Assembly: GCF_013114825.1 (NCBI RefSeq)
Contig: NZ_JAAVLX010000001.1
Location: 620,001 to 684,000 of the forward strand
From: Bradyrhizobium australiense
GTDB lineage: Bacteria > Pseudomonadota > Alphaproteobacteria > Rhizobiales > Xanthobacteraceae
DNA: 64,000 bases
Reading direction: 5' to 3'
Positions 1-9,563 of the stretch are shown piece after piece. The position numbers and the translations under genes were made by a program. Below the pieces are notes generated by a model that was not told the origin of the DNA, searched no databases, and saw only the letters and a list, made by a program, of their open reading frames with translations. Each line of letters begins with the position of its first letter. Position 1 is the first letter of the stretch.

Positions 1-291
1 TGTTTCGAATGTTGGTTGGATAAAGCCCTCAGCCCGCAGATCGGCACCGGCGTGCCGGAAGCTGGAACGTTCTTGCATCTGCGAAGTTCCAATCATCGGC
101 GTATCTTGGTTCTTCCACACGACCGTCTTGCTGATGCCATCTGACACCAACAGATTGAAGGCGACTTGATGCTGCAGAATTGTTGCGCGGTGATGGCCAC
201 GCCCCCGCAAACCCGAAGCGGCACCGTTCACGACCTCGTGCGCGATACGCGTTAGGGATTCCCTTTCACTCTCAACAGGTTTGCAGACGAC
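1..291 (-). other. left edge: possible partial reading frame
   Basis: Upstream region of the first ABC transporter gene. On the minus strand one frame stays open from about position 300 to the left edge and would continue outside the window. Its translation includes stretches such as HEVVNGAASG and NLLVSDGISK, which I do not recognise. No convincing start codon with a Shine-Dalgarno sequence was found. It may be the start of a real gene or a chance open frame. Nothing else is evident here. Confidence 0.2.
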
Positions 292-2055
292 ATGGACAAT
301 CTTTCAGGATATGTGCGGCGGCCGTTTCCATTTGTCTTGCGCTATCTGCGCCGGCGCCGCACGGCCCATGTGGTCATCGTGTCTGCTGTCGTTGCAGCAG
401 TTGCCTGCTCCGTGGGCACGCAATATGGCGTGAAGAATCTGGTCGACAGTCTGACGGCCGGTTCGTCGCACGCGAGTAGCGTATGGCTGGCATTCGGTTT
501 TCTCATGTCGCTGATCGCGGCGGACAATCTGTTGTGGCGGGTCGCGAGCTGGACGGCGAGCTTCACTTTCGTGGGAGTCACCGGCGATCTTCGTCGCGAC
601 ATGTTCCGCCATCTTACCGGCCACGCCCCCAGCTACTTCTCCGATCGGCTACCGGGCATGCTGACCAGCCGTATCACCGCGACGTCCAACGCCGTCTTCA
701 CCGTTGAGAACATGTTCGTCTGGAACGTGTTGCCGCCCTGCATCGCGACCGTCTCCGCGATCCTGCTGATAGGAACCGTCAGCCTGGCGATGTCCGCAGG
801 CCTGATCGTCATCGCAGGTATCATGCTGATGGCGATGTTTCACCTCGCCGCGGCAGGCAAGCCGCTGCACGACGACTTCGCCGACAAAGCGGCGGCGGTG
901 GACGGCGAGATGGTCGACGTCATCAGCAATCTTCCGCTGGTGCGTGCGTTCTGCGGCCTCAGCTACGAACACGACCGCTTCGACGCCACCGTCGAGCGGG
1001 AACTCGACGCTCGTGGACGCAGCCTCCGCTATCTGGAGAAGCTGCGTTTGCTTCACGCCGTTGTGACCATCGTACTGACGATCGCGCTGCTGGCATGGGT
1101 CATTACGCTGTGGCAGCAGGGCACAGCGACCACTGGCGACGTCGTGCTGGTCTGTACGCTCGGGCTCTCGATCCTGAGCGCGACGCGCGATCTTGCGGTG
1201 GCGCTGGTCGACGTGACCCAGCATGTCGCCCGCCTGACGGAAGCGATCGCCACTTTGCTGCTGCCGCACGAATTGAAGGACCATCCCGAGGCCGAGCCGC
1301 TGATCCGCAGCGGCGCCGCCGTCGGCTTCAACAACGTCTCGTTCCACTATCCCGGCGGCGTTCAGGTGTTCGAGAAGTTCTCCTTGCGCATTCAGCCGGG
1401 ACAGCGGGTCGGATTGGTCGGCCATTCCGGCGGCGGAAAATCCAGCCTGTTCATCTTGCTGCAGCGGTTCTATGACATCCAGCACGGCAGCATCACCATC
1501 GACGGCCAGGACATCTCGCGGGTGACGCAGCAAAGCCTGCGCGAGGCGATCTCGGTCGTGCCACAGGACATCTCGCTGTTCCACCGCTCGATCATGGAAA
1601 ACATCCGCTATGGACGTCCGAACGCGACCGACGACGAGGTGCTGCGCGCGGCGATCGCGGCGCGTTGCGATTTCATCGAGAATCTCCCCGAAGGCATGGC
1701 AACGATGGTCGGCGATCGCGGCATCAAGGTCTCCGGCGGGCAGCGGCAGCGGATCGCCATCGCGCGCGCCTTCTTGAAAGACGCGCCGATCCTGTTGCTG
1801 GACGAAGCAACCGCTGCGCTCGACAGCGAGTCCGAAGAGGCGATCCGCGAGGCATTGACACGGTTGATGCGAGGACGCACCGTGATTGCAATTGCCCACC
1901 GTCTCGCCACCTTGCGCAATTTTGATCGCGTGGTGGTATTACAGGGTGGGCGGATCATCGAAGACGGACCGCCGGATATTCTCCTGCAGGGAAGGGGCCC
2001 TTACCGCGAATTGGTTGCGCGCGAACTGGGCCGCCTCGCCACCCACGCGGCCTGA
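292..2055 (+). CDS. ABC exporter, fused permease and ATPase
   Basis: A 587-residue half-transporter of the type I exporter family (MsbA/lipid or multidrug class), acting as a dimer in the inner membrane. Residues about 25-320 form the transmembrane domain, with hydrophobic spans near 25-45, 65-90, 145-185 and 255-295. The nucleotide-binding domain follows: Walker A GHSGGGKS at 377-384, signature SGGQ at 481-484, Walker B ending in D504-E505, and the switch histidine at 536. All catalytic residues look intact, so it should be active. The Shine-Dalgarno sequence is weak (an AGG about 15 bases upstream). The following gene encodes a glucan-debranching-type enzyme, but no substrate can be inferred from that. 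Confidence 0.9.
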   Translation: MDNLSGYVRRPFPFVLRYLRRRRTAHVVIVSAVVAAVACSVGTQYGVKNLVDSLTAGSSHASSVWLAFGFLMSLIAADNLLWRVASWTASFTFVGVTGDLRRDMFRHLTGHAPSYFSDRLPGMLTSRITATSNAVFTVENMFVWNVLPPCIATVSAILLIGTVSLAMSAGLIVIAGIMLMAMFHLAAAGKPLHDDFADKAAAVDGEMVDVISNLPLVRAFCGLSYEHDRFDATVERELDARGRSLRYLEKLRLLHAVVTIVLTIALLAWVITLWQQGTATTGDVVLVCTLGLSILSATRDLAVALVDVTQHVARLTEAIATLLLPHELKDHPEAEPLIRSGAAVGFNNVSFHYPGGVQVFEKFSLRIQPGQRVGLVGHSGGGKSSLFILLQRFYDIQHGSITIDGQDISRVTQQSLREAISVVPQDISLFHRSIMENIRYGRPNATDDEVLRAAIAARCDFIENLPEGMATMVGDRGIKVSGGQRQRIAIARAFLKDAPILLLDEATAALDSESEEAIREALTRLMRGRTVIAIAHRLATLRNFDRVVVLQGGRIIEDGPPDILLQGRGPYRELVARELGRLATHAA

Positions 2056-2123
2056 TCTGCTGCAGTAGCGTTTGCGTCCCAATGCGTCCATCACAACGCA
2101 AGAAGATCGCTTGAGGGGTCAAA

Positions 2124-4322
2124 ATGACAGCCGAAGTCACCCAACTGATCACCATTCAGGCTGCCGATCACGTCGCGGAGTCGCCGTTCTACATTCCGAT
2201 GACGGGCCCGGCGACGCGGCCGCGCTGCTCGCTCAAGCATGATGATACCTTTATCGTGCTGGACAGCCACGGTGATATCGGCGCCTCCGCCGGCGGGCCC
2301 GACGGTCTGTTCAACGCTGATACGCGTTATCTCGCCCGGCTGGAGATGGTGCTCGACGAAGTCCAGCCGCTGTTGCTCGGCTCCAATCTGCGCGACGACA
2401 ATTCCGCGCTGACCGTCGACCTCACTAATTCCGACGTGTACCGTAACGGCAGGCTGGCGCTGCAGAAGGACACGCTGCACATCGTGCGCTCGATTTTCCT
2501 GTGGCGCGGCACGGCCTACCAGCGCATCGCTCTGCAAAATCACGGCGACCGGCCGGCGAGCTTCGACCTGACGCTGCTGTTCGATAATGATTTCGCCGAC
2601 TTGTTCGAGGTGCGCGGCGAGCGCCGGTCGCGCCGGGGAGTAGGGTCCAGCCGGTTGCTCGGCCCTGCCGACGTCGTGCTGGAGTACAGCGGGCTCGACG
2701 GTCAGACCCGCATTACGGCGTTGCATTTCGAGCCGCGGCCGACGCGGCTCGCCGTCAATTCGGCAACCTATCATTTCGAGCTGGCGCCCAGGCAAGTGAT
2801 CGCATTGTTTGTTGCGGTATCCTGCAACAAGCCGGCCATGCAGAAGCCGGTACCGTTCTATCGCGGGCTGCTGGCGCATCGCCGCGAGATGCGACGGTCG
2901 ACGGTCGGCGCAGCCAGCATCGAGACGTCGAACAACATCTTCAACGAGGTGCTGTGCCAGGCGATGGCCGATCTCAACATGCTGATGACGGATACACCGC
3001 AGGGCCGATACCCCTATGCGGGCATTCCCTGGTATTCGACCACGTTCGGCCGCGACGGGCTGATTACCGCGCTACAGATGTTGTGGGTCGATCCGCGCAT
3101 TGCCAAGGGTGTGCTGAGGCGGCTGGCTCATTTTCAGGCCAAGGCCGTCGATCCGCTCGCCGACGCCGAGCCCGGCAAGATCCTGCATGAGATGCGCGGC
3201 GGCGAGATGGCGGCGCTGCGTGAAGTGCCGTTCGCGCAATATTACGGCAGCGTCGACTCGACATCGCTATTCGTGCTGCTGGCCGGCCTCTATGTCGAGC
3301 GCACCGGCGACGAGGAAACGCTGGCCGAACTGTGGCCCGCGGTCGAGGCGGCGTTGCGTTGGATCGACGGCCCCGGCGACCCCGATGATGACGGCTTCAT
3401 CGAGTACCAGCGCGCCACCGAGCAGGGGCTTGCCAATCAGGGCTGGAAGGATTCCTATGACGCGATCTTCCACGCCGACGGACAGCTCGCCGAGGGCTAT
3501 ATCGCGCTGGCGGAAGTTCAGGGCTATGTCTTCGCCGCCAAGCGGCTGGCGGCCCGTTGCGCCCGGCGGTTGGGAAAGATTGATCAGGCGGCGAAGCTCG
3601 AATCCGAAGCCCTGCTGCTGGCCGAGCGCTTCGAGGAGGCGTTCTGGTGCGAGGATCTCGGCACCTACGCGCTGGCGCTGGATGGCGCCAAGCGGCCGTG
3701 CAAGGTCCGAACTTCCAATGCCGGCCAGCTTCTCTTCACCGGCATCGTCGGAACCGATCGCGCCCGCCGCGTTGCGGCCGATCTGATGAGCCAGAAGTTC
3801 TTTTCGGGATGGGGTATCCGCACCGTGGCCTACGGCGAGGTTCGCTACAACCCGATGTCCTACCACGATGGGTCGATCTGGCCGCACGACAACGCGCTGA
3901 TCGCGCTCGGTTTTGCACGCTACGGGCTGAAGCATTCGGTGGCGCATCTGTTCAAGGGCCTGTTCGACGCCGCAAGCTACATGGACTTGCGAAGGCTGCC
4001 GGAATTGTTCTGCGGATTCCGGCGGGAAAAGCGGCGGGGACCGGTGCTCTATCCCGTTGCCTGTGCGCCGCAGGCCTGGGCCAGCGCGACGCCCTTTACG
4101 CTACTGGAAGCAGCGCTCGGCCTCGAATTCGATGCCACGCGCGGCGAGATACGTCTCCGTGACCCGCGCTTGCCGGAATTTCTCAACGAGGTGGTATTAC
4201 GCGATCTGCGGCTTGGCCCTTCCAGCGTCGACTTGAGGGTCCGCCGCCACGGCGAGGAAGTGTCGCTCGAGGTATTGCGTACGCGCGGACAGATTCAGGT
4301 GTCGATCGTATTGACGCATTAG
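2124..4322 (+). CDS. Amylo-alpha-1,6-glucosidase / glycogen debranching family
   Basis: A 732-residue cytoplasmic protein of the bacterial glycogen-debranching-enzyme-like family. The N-terminal third (about 30-260) is the beta-rich domain of this family (GDGN-like 'HDDTFIVLDSHGD', 'FNADTRYLARL'). The rest is an (alpha/alpha)6 barrel of the GH133/GH63-like type, with 'WYSTTFGRDGLIT' near 305-317 and 'MSYHDGSIWPHDN' near 580 as the typical acidic/aromatic active-site segments. It is expected to hydrolyse alpha-1,6 branch points or a related alpha-glucoside. It lies 68 bp after the ABC exporter and 47 bp before the PRC-barrel gene, so the three may be co-transcribed. A glycogen synthase gene is present 12 kb away. 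Confidence 0.85.
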   Translation: MTAEVTQLITIQAADHVAESPFYIPMTGPATRPRCSLKHDDTFIVLDSHGDIGASAGGPDGLFNADTRYLARLEMVLDEVQPLLLGSNLRDDNSALTVDLTNSDVYRNGRLALQKDTLHIVRSIFLWRGTAYQRIALQNHGDRPASFDLTLLFDNDFADLFEVRGERRSRRGVGSSRLLGPADVVLEYSGLDGQTRITALHFEPRPTRLAVNSATYHFELAPRQVIALFVAVSCNKPAMQKPVPFYRGLLAHRREMRRSTVGAASIETSNNIFNEVLCQAMADLNMLMTDTPQGRYPYAGIPWYSTTFGRDGLITALQMLWVDPRIAKGVLRRLAHFQAKAVDPLADAEPGKILHEMRGGEMAALREVPFAQYYGSVDSTSLFVLLAGLYVERTGDEETLAELWPAVEAALRWIDGPGDPDDDGFIEYQRATEQGLANQGWKDSYDAIFHADGQLAEGYIALAEVQGYVFAAKRLAARCARRLGKIDQAAKLESEALLLAERFEEAFWCEDLGTYALALDGAKRPCKVRTSNAGQLLFTGIVGTDRARRVAADLMSQKFFSGWGIRTVAYGEVRYNPMSYHDGSIWPHDNALIALGFARYGLKHSVAHLFKGLFDAASYMDLRRLPELFCGFRREKRRGPVLYPVACAPQAWASATPFTLLEAALGLEFDATRGEIRLRDPRLPEFLNEVVLRDLRLGPSSVDLRVRRHGEEVSLEVLRTRGQIQVSIVLTH

Positions 4323-4369
4323 CGGTCGTGCATTCGCTATCCATGCGTCTTCGCAGTTCAGGAGGCCAG

Positions 4370-4867
4370 ATGCGCGCCGGTATTGTCATCATATCGCTGA
4401 TCGCCGGGCTAACGATGAGCCTTCCGGTTTCGGCAGCGGAAGATGCTGGAACGCAGGGAAGCCGTGCGGCTCCGGCTGATGCAGCGAAAGATGCCACGAA
4501 AAAGGAGCCGGCGCCTCCGCCGTCGGTCACCGTGATCGGCGCCCGCGACGCGCTCGGCATTCTGGGCCGCGAGGTCCGCAGTCCGGCCAACGAAAATATG
4601 GGACGCATCGTCGATGTGATCGTGGACCGCGAGGGCACTGTACGCGCCGCCGTCATCGATTTCGGCGGCTTTCTCGGTGTCGGCAGCCGAAAGATCGTCG
4701 TCGACTGGAGTGCGCTGCATTTTGGCCGTGTTGCCAACAAGAGTGACAGCATCACGCTCGAGCTGACCAAGGAACAGGTGACGGCGGCGCCGGAATACAA
4801 GCAGGACGCGCCGGTCATCGTGCTCGGTGCGGCCGGCCGCTTACAGCCGTGGGATTTCGACAAATAA
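4370..4867 (+). CDS. Periplasmic PRC-barrel domain protein
   Basis: A 165-residue exported protein. The start at 4370 is chosen because a perfect AGGAGG lies at 4360-4365 and a clean signal peptide follows (hydrophobic residues 4-18, cleavage near SAAE at 21-24); the earlier in-frame GTG at 4328 has neither. After an Ala/Pro/Lys-rich linker comes one PRC-barrel domain (about 60-125), a small beta-barrel that binds other proteins, with the typical DVIVDREGTVRAAVIDFGG pattern. In rhizobia such proteins often respond to stress at the envelope, but the sequence does not show a partner. Confidence 0.8.
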   Translation: MRAGIVIISLIAGLTMSLPVSAAEDAGTQGSRAAPADAAKDATKKEPAPPPSVTVIGARDALGILGREVRSPANENMGRIVDVIVDREGTVRAAVIDFGGFLGVGSRKIVVDWSALHFGRVANKSDSITLELTKEQVTAAPEYKQDAPVIVLGAAGRLQPWDFDK

Positions 4868-4912
4868 AGGAGAAACGGTCTGATCGCGCGCCCATCCCCG
4901 TCGCTCGATCCG

Positions 4913-6202
4913 ATGAACGACGATCGCCATGGGCGATCCGCCGGCGACGGTAATGTTGTGCCGCTGCCGCCCGCGCCCAGCGAGCGGCCCAAGCCGTCGC
5001 GCGAGAGCCAGCGCGGCCTCGACTGGTTCATCTTCTTTCTCGCCGACGTGCAGACCGGATTCGGTCCGTTCATCGCGGTCTACCTGACCACGCAGAAATG
5101 GACGCAGGTCGAGATTGGCTTCGTGCTGTCGATCGGCGGGATCATCGGCCTGCTCGGGCAGATGCCGGGCGGAGCCGTCGTCGATGCCGCCCGTTCCGAG
5201 CGGCTGGTGGCGGGGCTCGCGGTCGCCACCATCGGCTGCGCCGCGCTGGCGTACGCGCTATGGCCGATCTTCCCGGTAGTGACTGCGGCCGCCGTCTTGC
5301 ATGCGCTTGCAAGCTGCGTGCTGGGTCCGGCAATCGCCGCGATTAGCCTCGGCCTGGTCGGGCCGTTTGCGATCGGGGAACGGCTCGGGCGCAATGCCCG
5401 TTTCGCGTCCCTAGGTAATGGTTCAGCGGCGGCGCTGATGGGCGCATGCGGTTATCTGTTGTCGAGCCAGTCGGTCTTCTTCGTCACCTTCCTTCTCGCA
5501 ATCCCCACGTTGCTGGCGCTTGCCCGGATTCGTGGCCAGGAAATCAACGTGGCGCAGGCGCACGGTGCCTTGAGCGAGGACGGCGATACCAAGGCTGCTG
5601 ACAAGGAAGCGACCAGTGTGCTTCATCTTCTTCGGCAGCGCCCGCTGCTGATCTTCGCCGGCGGCGTATTGCTGTTCCAGCTCGCCAACGCCGCCATGCT
5701 GCCGCTGATGGCCGGCGTCGTCACGACGCGATCGGCTCAATGGGCGCCGGTGCTGATCGCGGCCTGCATCATCGTACCTCAAGCGATCGTCGCGTTGACC
5801 TCACCCTCGGTCGGGCGCAAGGCGCAGGCTTGGGGGAGGCGACCGCTGCTGCTATTGGCGTTCGCCGCGCTGGCGATCCGCGGCTTGCTGTTTGCGGTCG
5901 TTCGCGATCCCTATGTTCTGGTCCTGGTGCAGGTGTTCGACGGCATTACCGCGGCCGTGCTCAGCGTGATGGTGCCGCTGATCGTGGCCGATGTCGCCTA
6001 TGGCAGCGGCCACTTCAATCTGGCGCAGGGCGTGGTCGGCACTGCGACCGGCATCGGCGCGTCACTCAGCACGGTGTTGGCGGGCTATATCAGCGATACC
6101 TTCGGCAGCAGTATCGCCTTTACCGGGCTTGCAGCGATCGCGGCGCTGGGCTTGACGATGATCTGGGCCTTCATGCCGGAGACCCGGCGGATTGAGGCTT
6201 AA
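4913..6202 (+). CDS. MFS transporter
   Basis: A 429-residue major facilitator with about 12 hydrophobic spans and a hydrophilic N-terminus of about 35 residues. A charged loop near 215-235 (DGDTKAADKEA) separates the two halves. The substrate is not evident; the overall look is that of sugar- or drug-efflux-type MFS proteins. The ATG at 4913 has no good Shine-Dalgarno sequence, whereas AGGAG at 4868-4872 is well spaced from an in-frame CTG at 4880, so translation could begin eleven codons earlier. The last 32 bases overlap, tail to tail, with the next gene on the other strand, which is also an MFS transporter. Confidence 0.85.
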   Translation: MNDDRHGRSAGDGNVVPLPPAPSERPKPSRESQRGLDWFIFFLADVQTGFGPFIAVYLTTQKWTQVEIGFVLSIGGIIGLLGQMPGGAVVDAARSERLVAGLAVATIGCAALAYALWPIFPVVTAAAVLHALASCVLGPAIAAISLGLVGPFAIGERLGRNARFASLGNGSAAALMGACGYLLSSQSVFFVTFLLAIPTLLALARIRGQEINVAQAHGALSEDGDTKAADKEATSVLHLLRQRPLLIFAGGVLLFQLANAAMLPLMAGVVTTRSAQWAPVLIAACIIVPQAIVALTSPSVGRKAQAWGRRPLLLLAFAALAIRGLLFAVVRDPYVLVLVQVFDGITAAVLSVMVPLIVADVAYGSGHFNLAQGVVGTATGIGASLSTVLAGYISDTFGSSIAFTGLAAIAALGLTMIWAFMPETRRIEA

Positions 6203-7400
6203 GCGTGAGGCGCGTGGTCAAAAGTGCAGCGACGGCCAGCGACGCGCCGACGCCGGCGACGCAGGCGCTCCATCCGAAGCGATCGAATAACTGACCCAGC
6301 ACGGCACTGCCGACGAGGCCCCCGAGGAAATAGCAGGCAAGATAGGTTCCGCTGGCAATGCCACGATTGTCCCTGGCGGCCAGCCCGACAAAGCCGGTAG
6401 CGCAAGCTTGCGCGAAGAACGTGCCGACGCCCACCAGCACCATGCCGGTCAGAACTTCCGGGAGATGCGAAGACAGCATCAGAGGCAGGCCCACAGCGGA
6501 GACGGCCAGCGCGCCCCAGATCGCCGGCCGCGCACCAAAGCGAGCTGCCGCCTTGCCGGCGAACAGTGTCGTGACCACGGAAGGTGCGAAAACGAAATAG
6601 ACGAGGCCGAGATCCATCCGCCCGAGCGACAGTGGCTCCCGCACGAGCACGAAATTGACGAAGGTGAAGGTGCCGATGAAGGCAAACAGGATGCAGAAGC
6701 CGATGGCGAAGGCCGAACGCAGCGCTGGGTCACTCCAATGCTCGATTGTTGCCGCGAACGGCGATCGCGCAGCGTGCATCGCATGCATCGGCTTGGCCCG
6801 ATGGATGGTGAAGTAAACCAGCACGGCACCGGCGAGATTGAGCAGCGCGAAGAAATAGAAGTTCGAGGCCAGCCCGAGCGTGTCGACCACCGCGGCCGAC
6901 ACCAGCCGGCCGATCAGATTGCTTGCGACGTTGCCGGTGATATAGGCCGCGAACGCGCCGCCTGCATCCATCGAACTGCATTGCTCGCCGAGATAGGCCA
7001 GCGTCAACGCGAACGCTGAGGCCATGCAGAGGCCCTGGGCGATGCGAAGCACCGTAAACGTCGTGAGATCAGGCGCGATCGCCAGCAACGCGGTGGGGAC
7101 TGCGAGCACGACCAGGCTGACGAGAATGCCGAGCCGGCGATCGATGTGTGGGCTCAGGAAGCCGACAACGAGGCCGGCGACGGCCATACCGATGGTGCTG
7201 GCATTGACCGCAATACCCATGGCGGCCGGCGTTACATTGTAGTGCCGGGTCAGCGAGGGAAGAATCGCCTGTGTCGCGAACAGATCGACCACCGTCAGGA
7301 AGGCCGTGAGACCAATAACGAGAGATCGCAGGACCATGCCGGGTGACTGACCGTGCATTTCCGTCGCTTCCGATTTCATTTGCGCGGTCGTGTCGGTCAT
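6171..7400 (-). CDS. MFS transporter
   Basis: A 409-residue major facilitator with 12 predicted spans, of the arabinose-efflux/YnfM-like type: 'VVDLFATQAILPSL' in the first helix and 'GFLSPHIDRRLGI' in loop 2-3. The start at 7400 (MTDTTAQMK) is preferred over an upstream in-frame codon because the extra 30 residues look non-coding. It is last in a possible minus-strand run of DUF302 protein, FAD enzyme, cupin and this exporter, 120 bp after the cupin gene. Its 3' end overlaps the convergent MFS gene by 32 bp, so the stop codon lies inside the other gene. Confidence 0.85.
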   Translation of the reverse strand: MTDTTAQMKSEATEMHGQSPGMVLRSLVIGLTAFLTVVDLFATQAILPSLTRHYNVTPAAMGIAVNASTIGMAVAGLVVGFLSPHIDRRLGILVSLVVLAVPTALLAIAPDLTTFTVLRIAQGLCMASAFALTLAYLGEQCSSMDAGGAFAAYITGNVASNLIGRLVSAAVVDTLGLASNFYFFALLNLAGAVLVYFTIHRAKPMHAMHAARSPFAATIEHWSDPALRSAFAIGFCILFAFIGTFTFVNFVLVREPLSLGRMDLGLVYFVFAPSVVTTLFAGKAAARFGARPAIWGALAVSAVGLPLMLSSHLPEVLTGMVLVGVGTFFAQACATGFVGLAARDNRGIASGTYLACYFLGGLVGSAVLGQLFDRFGWSACVAGVGASLAVAALLTTRLTLKPQSAGSPA

Positions 7401-7520
7401 GGCGCTTCTTAATGCTCTTGAAGAAAGAGGATGTGACGGCCCCGGGCATGTGGGGCGACACGGGGACTCCCAGGCCGTCACATCCAGCAATGAGACGTCG
7501 GTGGCGCTCGTTACAGCTCC

Positions 7521-8012
7521 TTACATGTTGTGATCGTGCGGATCCTTGCGAACGTCGCCGACATAGAGAATGACGGTCTCCTTGCCGAGATTCTTCCACC
7601 AGTGCGAGGTGCCGGCGACTTCCGGCCTGATCTCGCCGGCCTTGTGCACGATCGGCTCCGAGCAGTTGCTGGCGTATTCGACGATCTCGCCCTGCTGGAT
7701 GTAGATCAGCGCAGGCCGGTCGTCATGGCTGTGCCAGGGCACGACGCCGCCGGGCTCGATGGTCAGCTTGCGGAAACGCAGCTCGCGATCCCTGATATTG
7801 GCCGGCTGCTTCTCGAGGTTGATCGAGCCGAGCGTGACGTCGGTGACGCCGACCGGCTTGTGGTCGACCATCGGGCGGACGTTCGCCTGCATCTTGCCGG
7901 CCGGGCATTCGCCCGCCACGGCGCTTGAGGCGGTCGCGACCGAACCTGCGATGATGCCGGCAAGGGCGAGGCCCTGCCAAACCGTGTGTGACGTGACGTT
8001 GGATATGGACAT
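7521..8012 (-). CDS. Secreted cupin-domain protein
   Basis: A 163-residue protein with a signal peptide (hydrophobic 11-33, cleavage near AVAGE) followed by one cupin fold. The metal-binding motif is visible: PWHSHDDRP at 92-100 (H94, H96), Q107-E109 in the same motif, and a second-motif histidine at 137 (TSHWW). A short His/Asp tail (DPHDHNM) ends the protein. The start at 8012 has AGAGGAGA 8-16 bases upstream. Function is probably periplasmic metal-dependent binding or catalysis; no substrate can be named. It lies downstream of an FAD-dependent oxidoreductase on the same strand. Confidence 0.8.
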   Translation of the reverse strand: MSISNVTSHTVWQGLALAGIIAGSVATASSAVAGECPAGKMQANVRPMVDHKPVGVTDVTLGSINLEKQPANIRDRELRFRKLTIEPGGVVPWHSHDDRPALIYIQQGEIVEYASNCSEPIVHKAGEIRPEVAGTSHWWKNLGKETVILYVGDVRKDPHDHNM

Positions 8013-8145
8013 GTCGTTGGTCTCCTCTGTTTGTGTCTTGCCTTGGCCTCGAATGGTCCGGCCGGCTACGTCACGACAATCACGGAAATTGCACACGAGA
8101 GGAAATGCCGGTTAGCTTTTGACTCGATAGCTCGGCGCTATGCGG

Positions 8146-9507
8146 CTAACCGTGGCCGAGCATGTGTTTGATGTCGGAGGAGAACGTCGGATAGGCGTAG
8201 ACATTGTCCCGGATCTGGGTGGCCGTGATGCCGAACCGCATCGCCAATCCGAAGATGTTCACCAGTTCCTGCCCCGAATGCCCGACGAAATGAGCACCAA
8301 GGATGCGGTCCGTGGCCCGATCGACGATTACTTTCGACCACGCCACGGTTTCGGCATAGGTTTTCGCGGAGAACCAGTCGAGCATGTCGTTGACGTGGAC
8401 GTCGATCGCAAACCCCGTCTGCCGCGCGGCGGTCTCCGTCAGACCGACCGAGGCGAGCGGCGGCACCGTGTAGACAGATGTCGCCATGCTGGCGTAGTCC
8501 GGGGTGTATTTTGGGCCTTCGACGATGTTGCGGCCGACAATGTCACCCTCATAGGTCGCGATTGGCGACAGTTGCGGCGAAGTCGGAACGGCATCGCCGC
8601 AAACGGAGACACTGGGGTTAGAGATCGAGCGCAAATGTCTGTCGATCGCGACGCGACCATTGGCGTGCTCGACCTGGCCCGCGGCGAGATCCAGTGTATC
8701 GACGTTGGCGACGCGTCCCGCGCCGTTGACGATACGGTCAGCCTCGGCCGCATGCTCGGCGCCGTCATGGCTGAAGACGATGCGCAGTCGGCCGTTCGCC
8801 TTTTCAATTCGTTTGACGCTCACAGAGGTCCTGGCGCGCATGCCGATGCGTTCGCTCTCTGCCTGCAGACGCGCGACGGCCTCGGCATCCATGGCGGGCA
8901 ATAATTGCGGCAGCGCTTCGAGAACCGTGACTGCAGCGCCGGAGCGGGCATAAATGTGGCCGAATTCCAGCGCGATGACGCCGCCACCGACGAAGATTAC
9001 CGAGCCGGGCAGTTCGCGCTCGCTCAGCATTTCGTCCGAGGTGATCATCAGTTCGGCTCCCGGAATGGGTAGCGGCCGCGGCTTCGATCCCGTCGCGATC
9101 ACGATGTGCCGGGCCTCGAGTTCGCGGTCTCCGACCCGGATGGCATTCGGACTTGCAAAGGCGGCATGGCCCTTGATGACCTCGACATGGCGCCTCGCCA
9201 TCGCGCGGGTGAGATTGGCGGGGATGTCCTTGATCATGTTCTTCTCGCGGTCGATCAGCGCCGCCCAGTCGAGTTTCGGCTTGCAGACGCCAATGTGATG
9301 AATGGATGCGCGTTCGATCTCATGCAGCGCGTGACCGGCTGCAACCAGCACCTTCTTCGGCGTGCAGCCCCGGTTCGGGCAGGTGCCGCCGAGCAGATCG
9401 GCCTCGATCATTGCGACCGACATGCCGGCGCGCCTGACCGGTCCGGTGACGCCGATGCCGGCATTGCCGCCGCCGAGAATGACCACGTCAAATTTCTCCG
9501 GTGTCAT
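8146..9507 (-). CDS. FAD-dependent pyridine nucleotide-disulfide oxidoreductase-like protein
   Basis: A 453-residue flavoprotein of the glutathione reductase / dihydrolipoamide dehydrogenase / mercuric reductase family. Residues 8-17 (VVILGGGNAG) form the FAD dinucleotide fold and GGTCPNRGC at 40-48 holds the redox-active pair C43/C48. The NAD(P)-binding fold lies near 170-200 (VIFVGGGVIALEFG), and the C-terminal dimerisation domain starts near 340. In most members the C-terminus has a catalytic HPT...E; here the segment is AYPTFSSD (438-445), with Tyr at the His position and Asp at the Glu position, so the disulfide substrate may differ or be absent. The start at 9507 is preferred because the 52 upstream codons look non-coding. 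It lies 56 bp downstream of the DUF302 gene. Confidence 0.85.
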   Translation of the reverse strand: MTPEKFDVVILGGGNAGIGVTGPVRRAGMSVAMIEADLLGGTCPNRGCTPKKVLVAAGHALHEIERASIHHIGVCKPKLDWAALIDREKNMIKDIPANLTRAMARRHVEVIKGHAAFASPNAIRVGDRELEARHIVIATGSKPRPLPIPGAELMITSDEMLSERELPGSVIFVGGGVIALEFGHIYARSGAAVTVLEALPQLLPAMDAEAVARLQAESERIGMRARTSVSVKRIEKANGRLRIVFSHDGAEHAAEADRIVNGAGRVANVDTLDLAAGQVEHANGRVAIDRHLRSISNPSVSVCGDAVPTSPQLSPIATYEGDIVGRNIVEGPKYTPDYASMATSVYTVPPLASVGLTETAARQTGFAIDVHVNDMLDWFSAKTYAETVAWSKVIVDRATDRILGAHFVGHSGQELVNIFGLAMRFGITATQIRDNVYAYPTFSSDIKHMLGHG

Positions 9508-9563
9508 CGAACTAAATCCTCTGTTGGCAACGCCTGACGCTAACGGCAAGCAGGCCGTCACCG

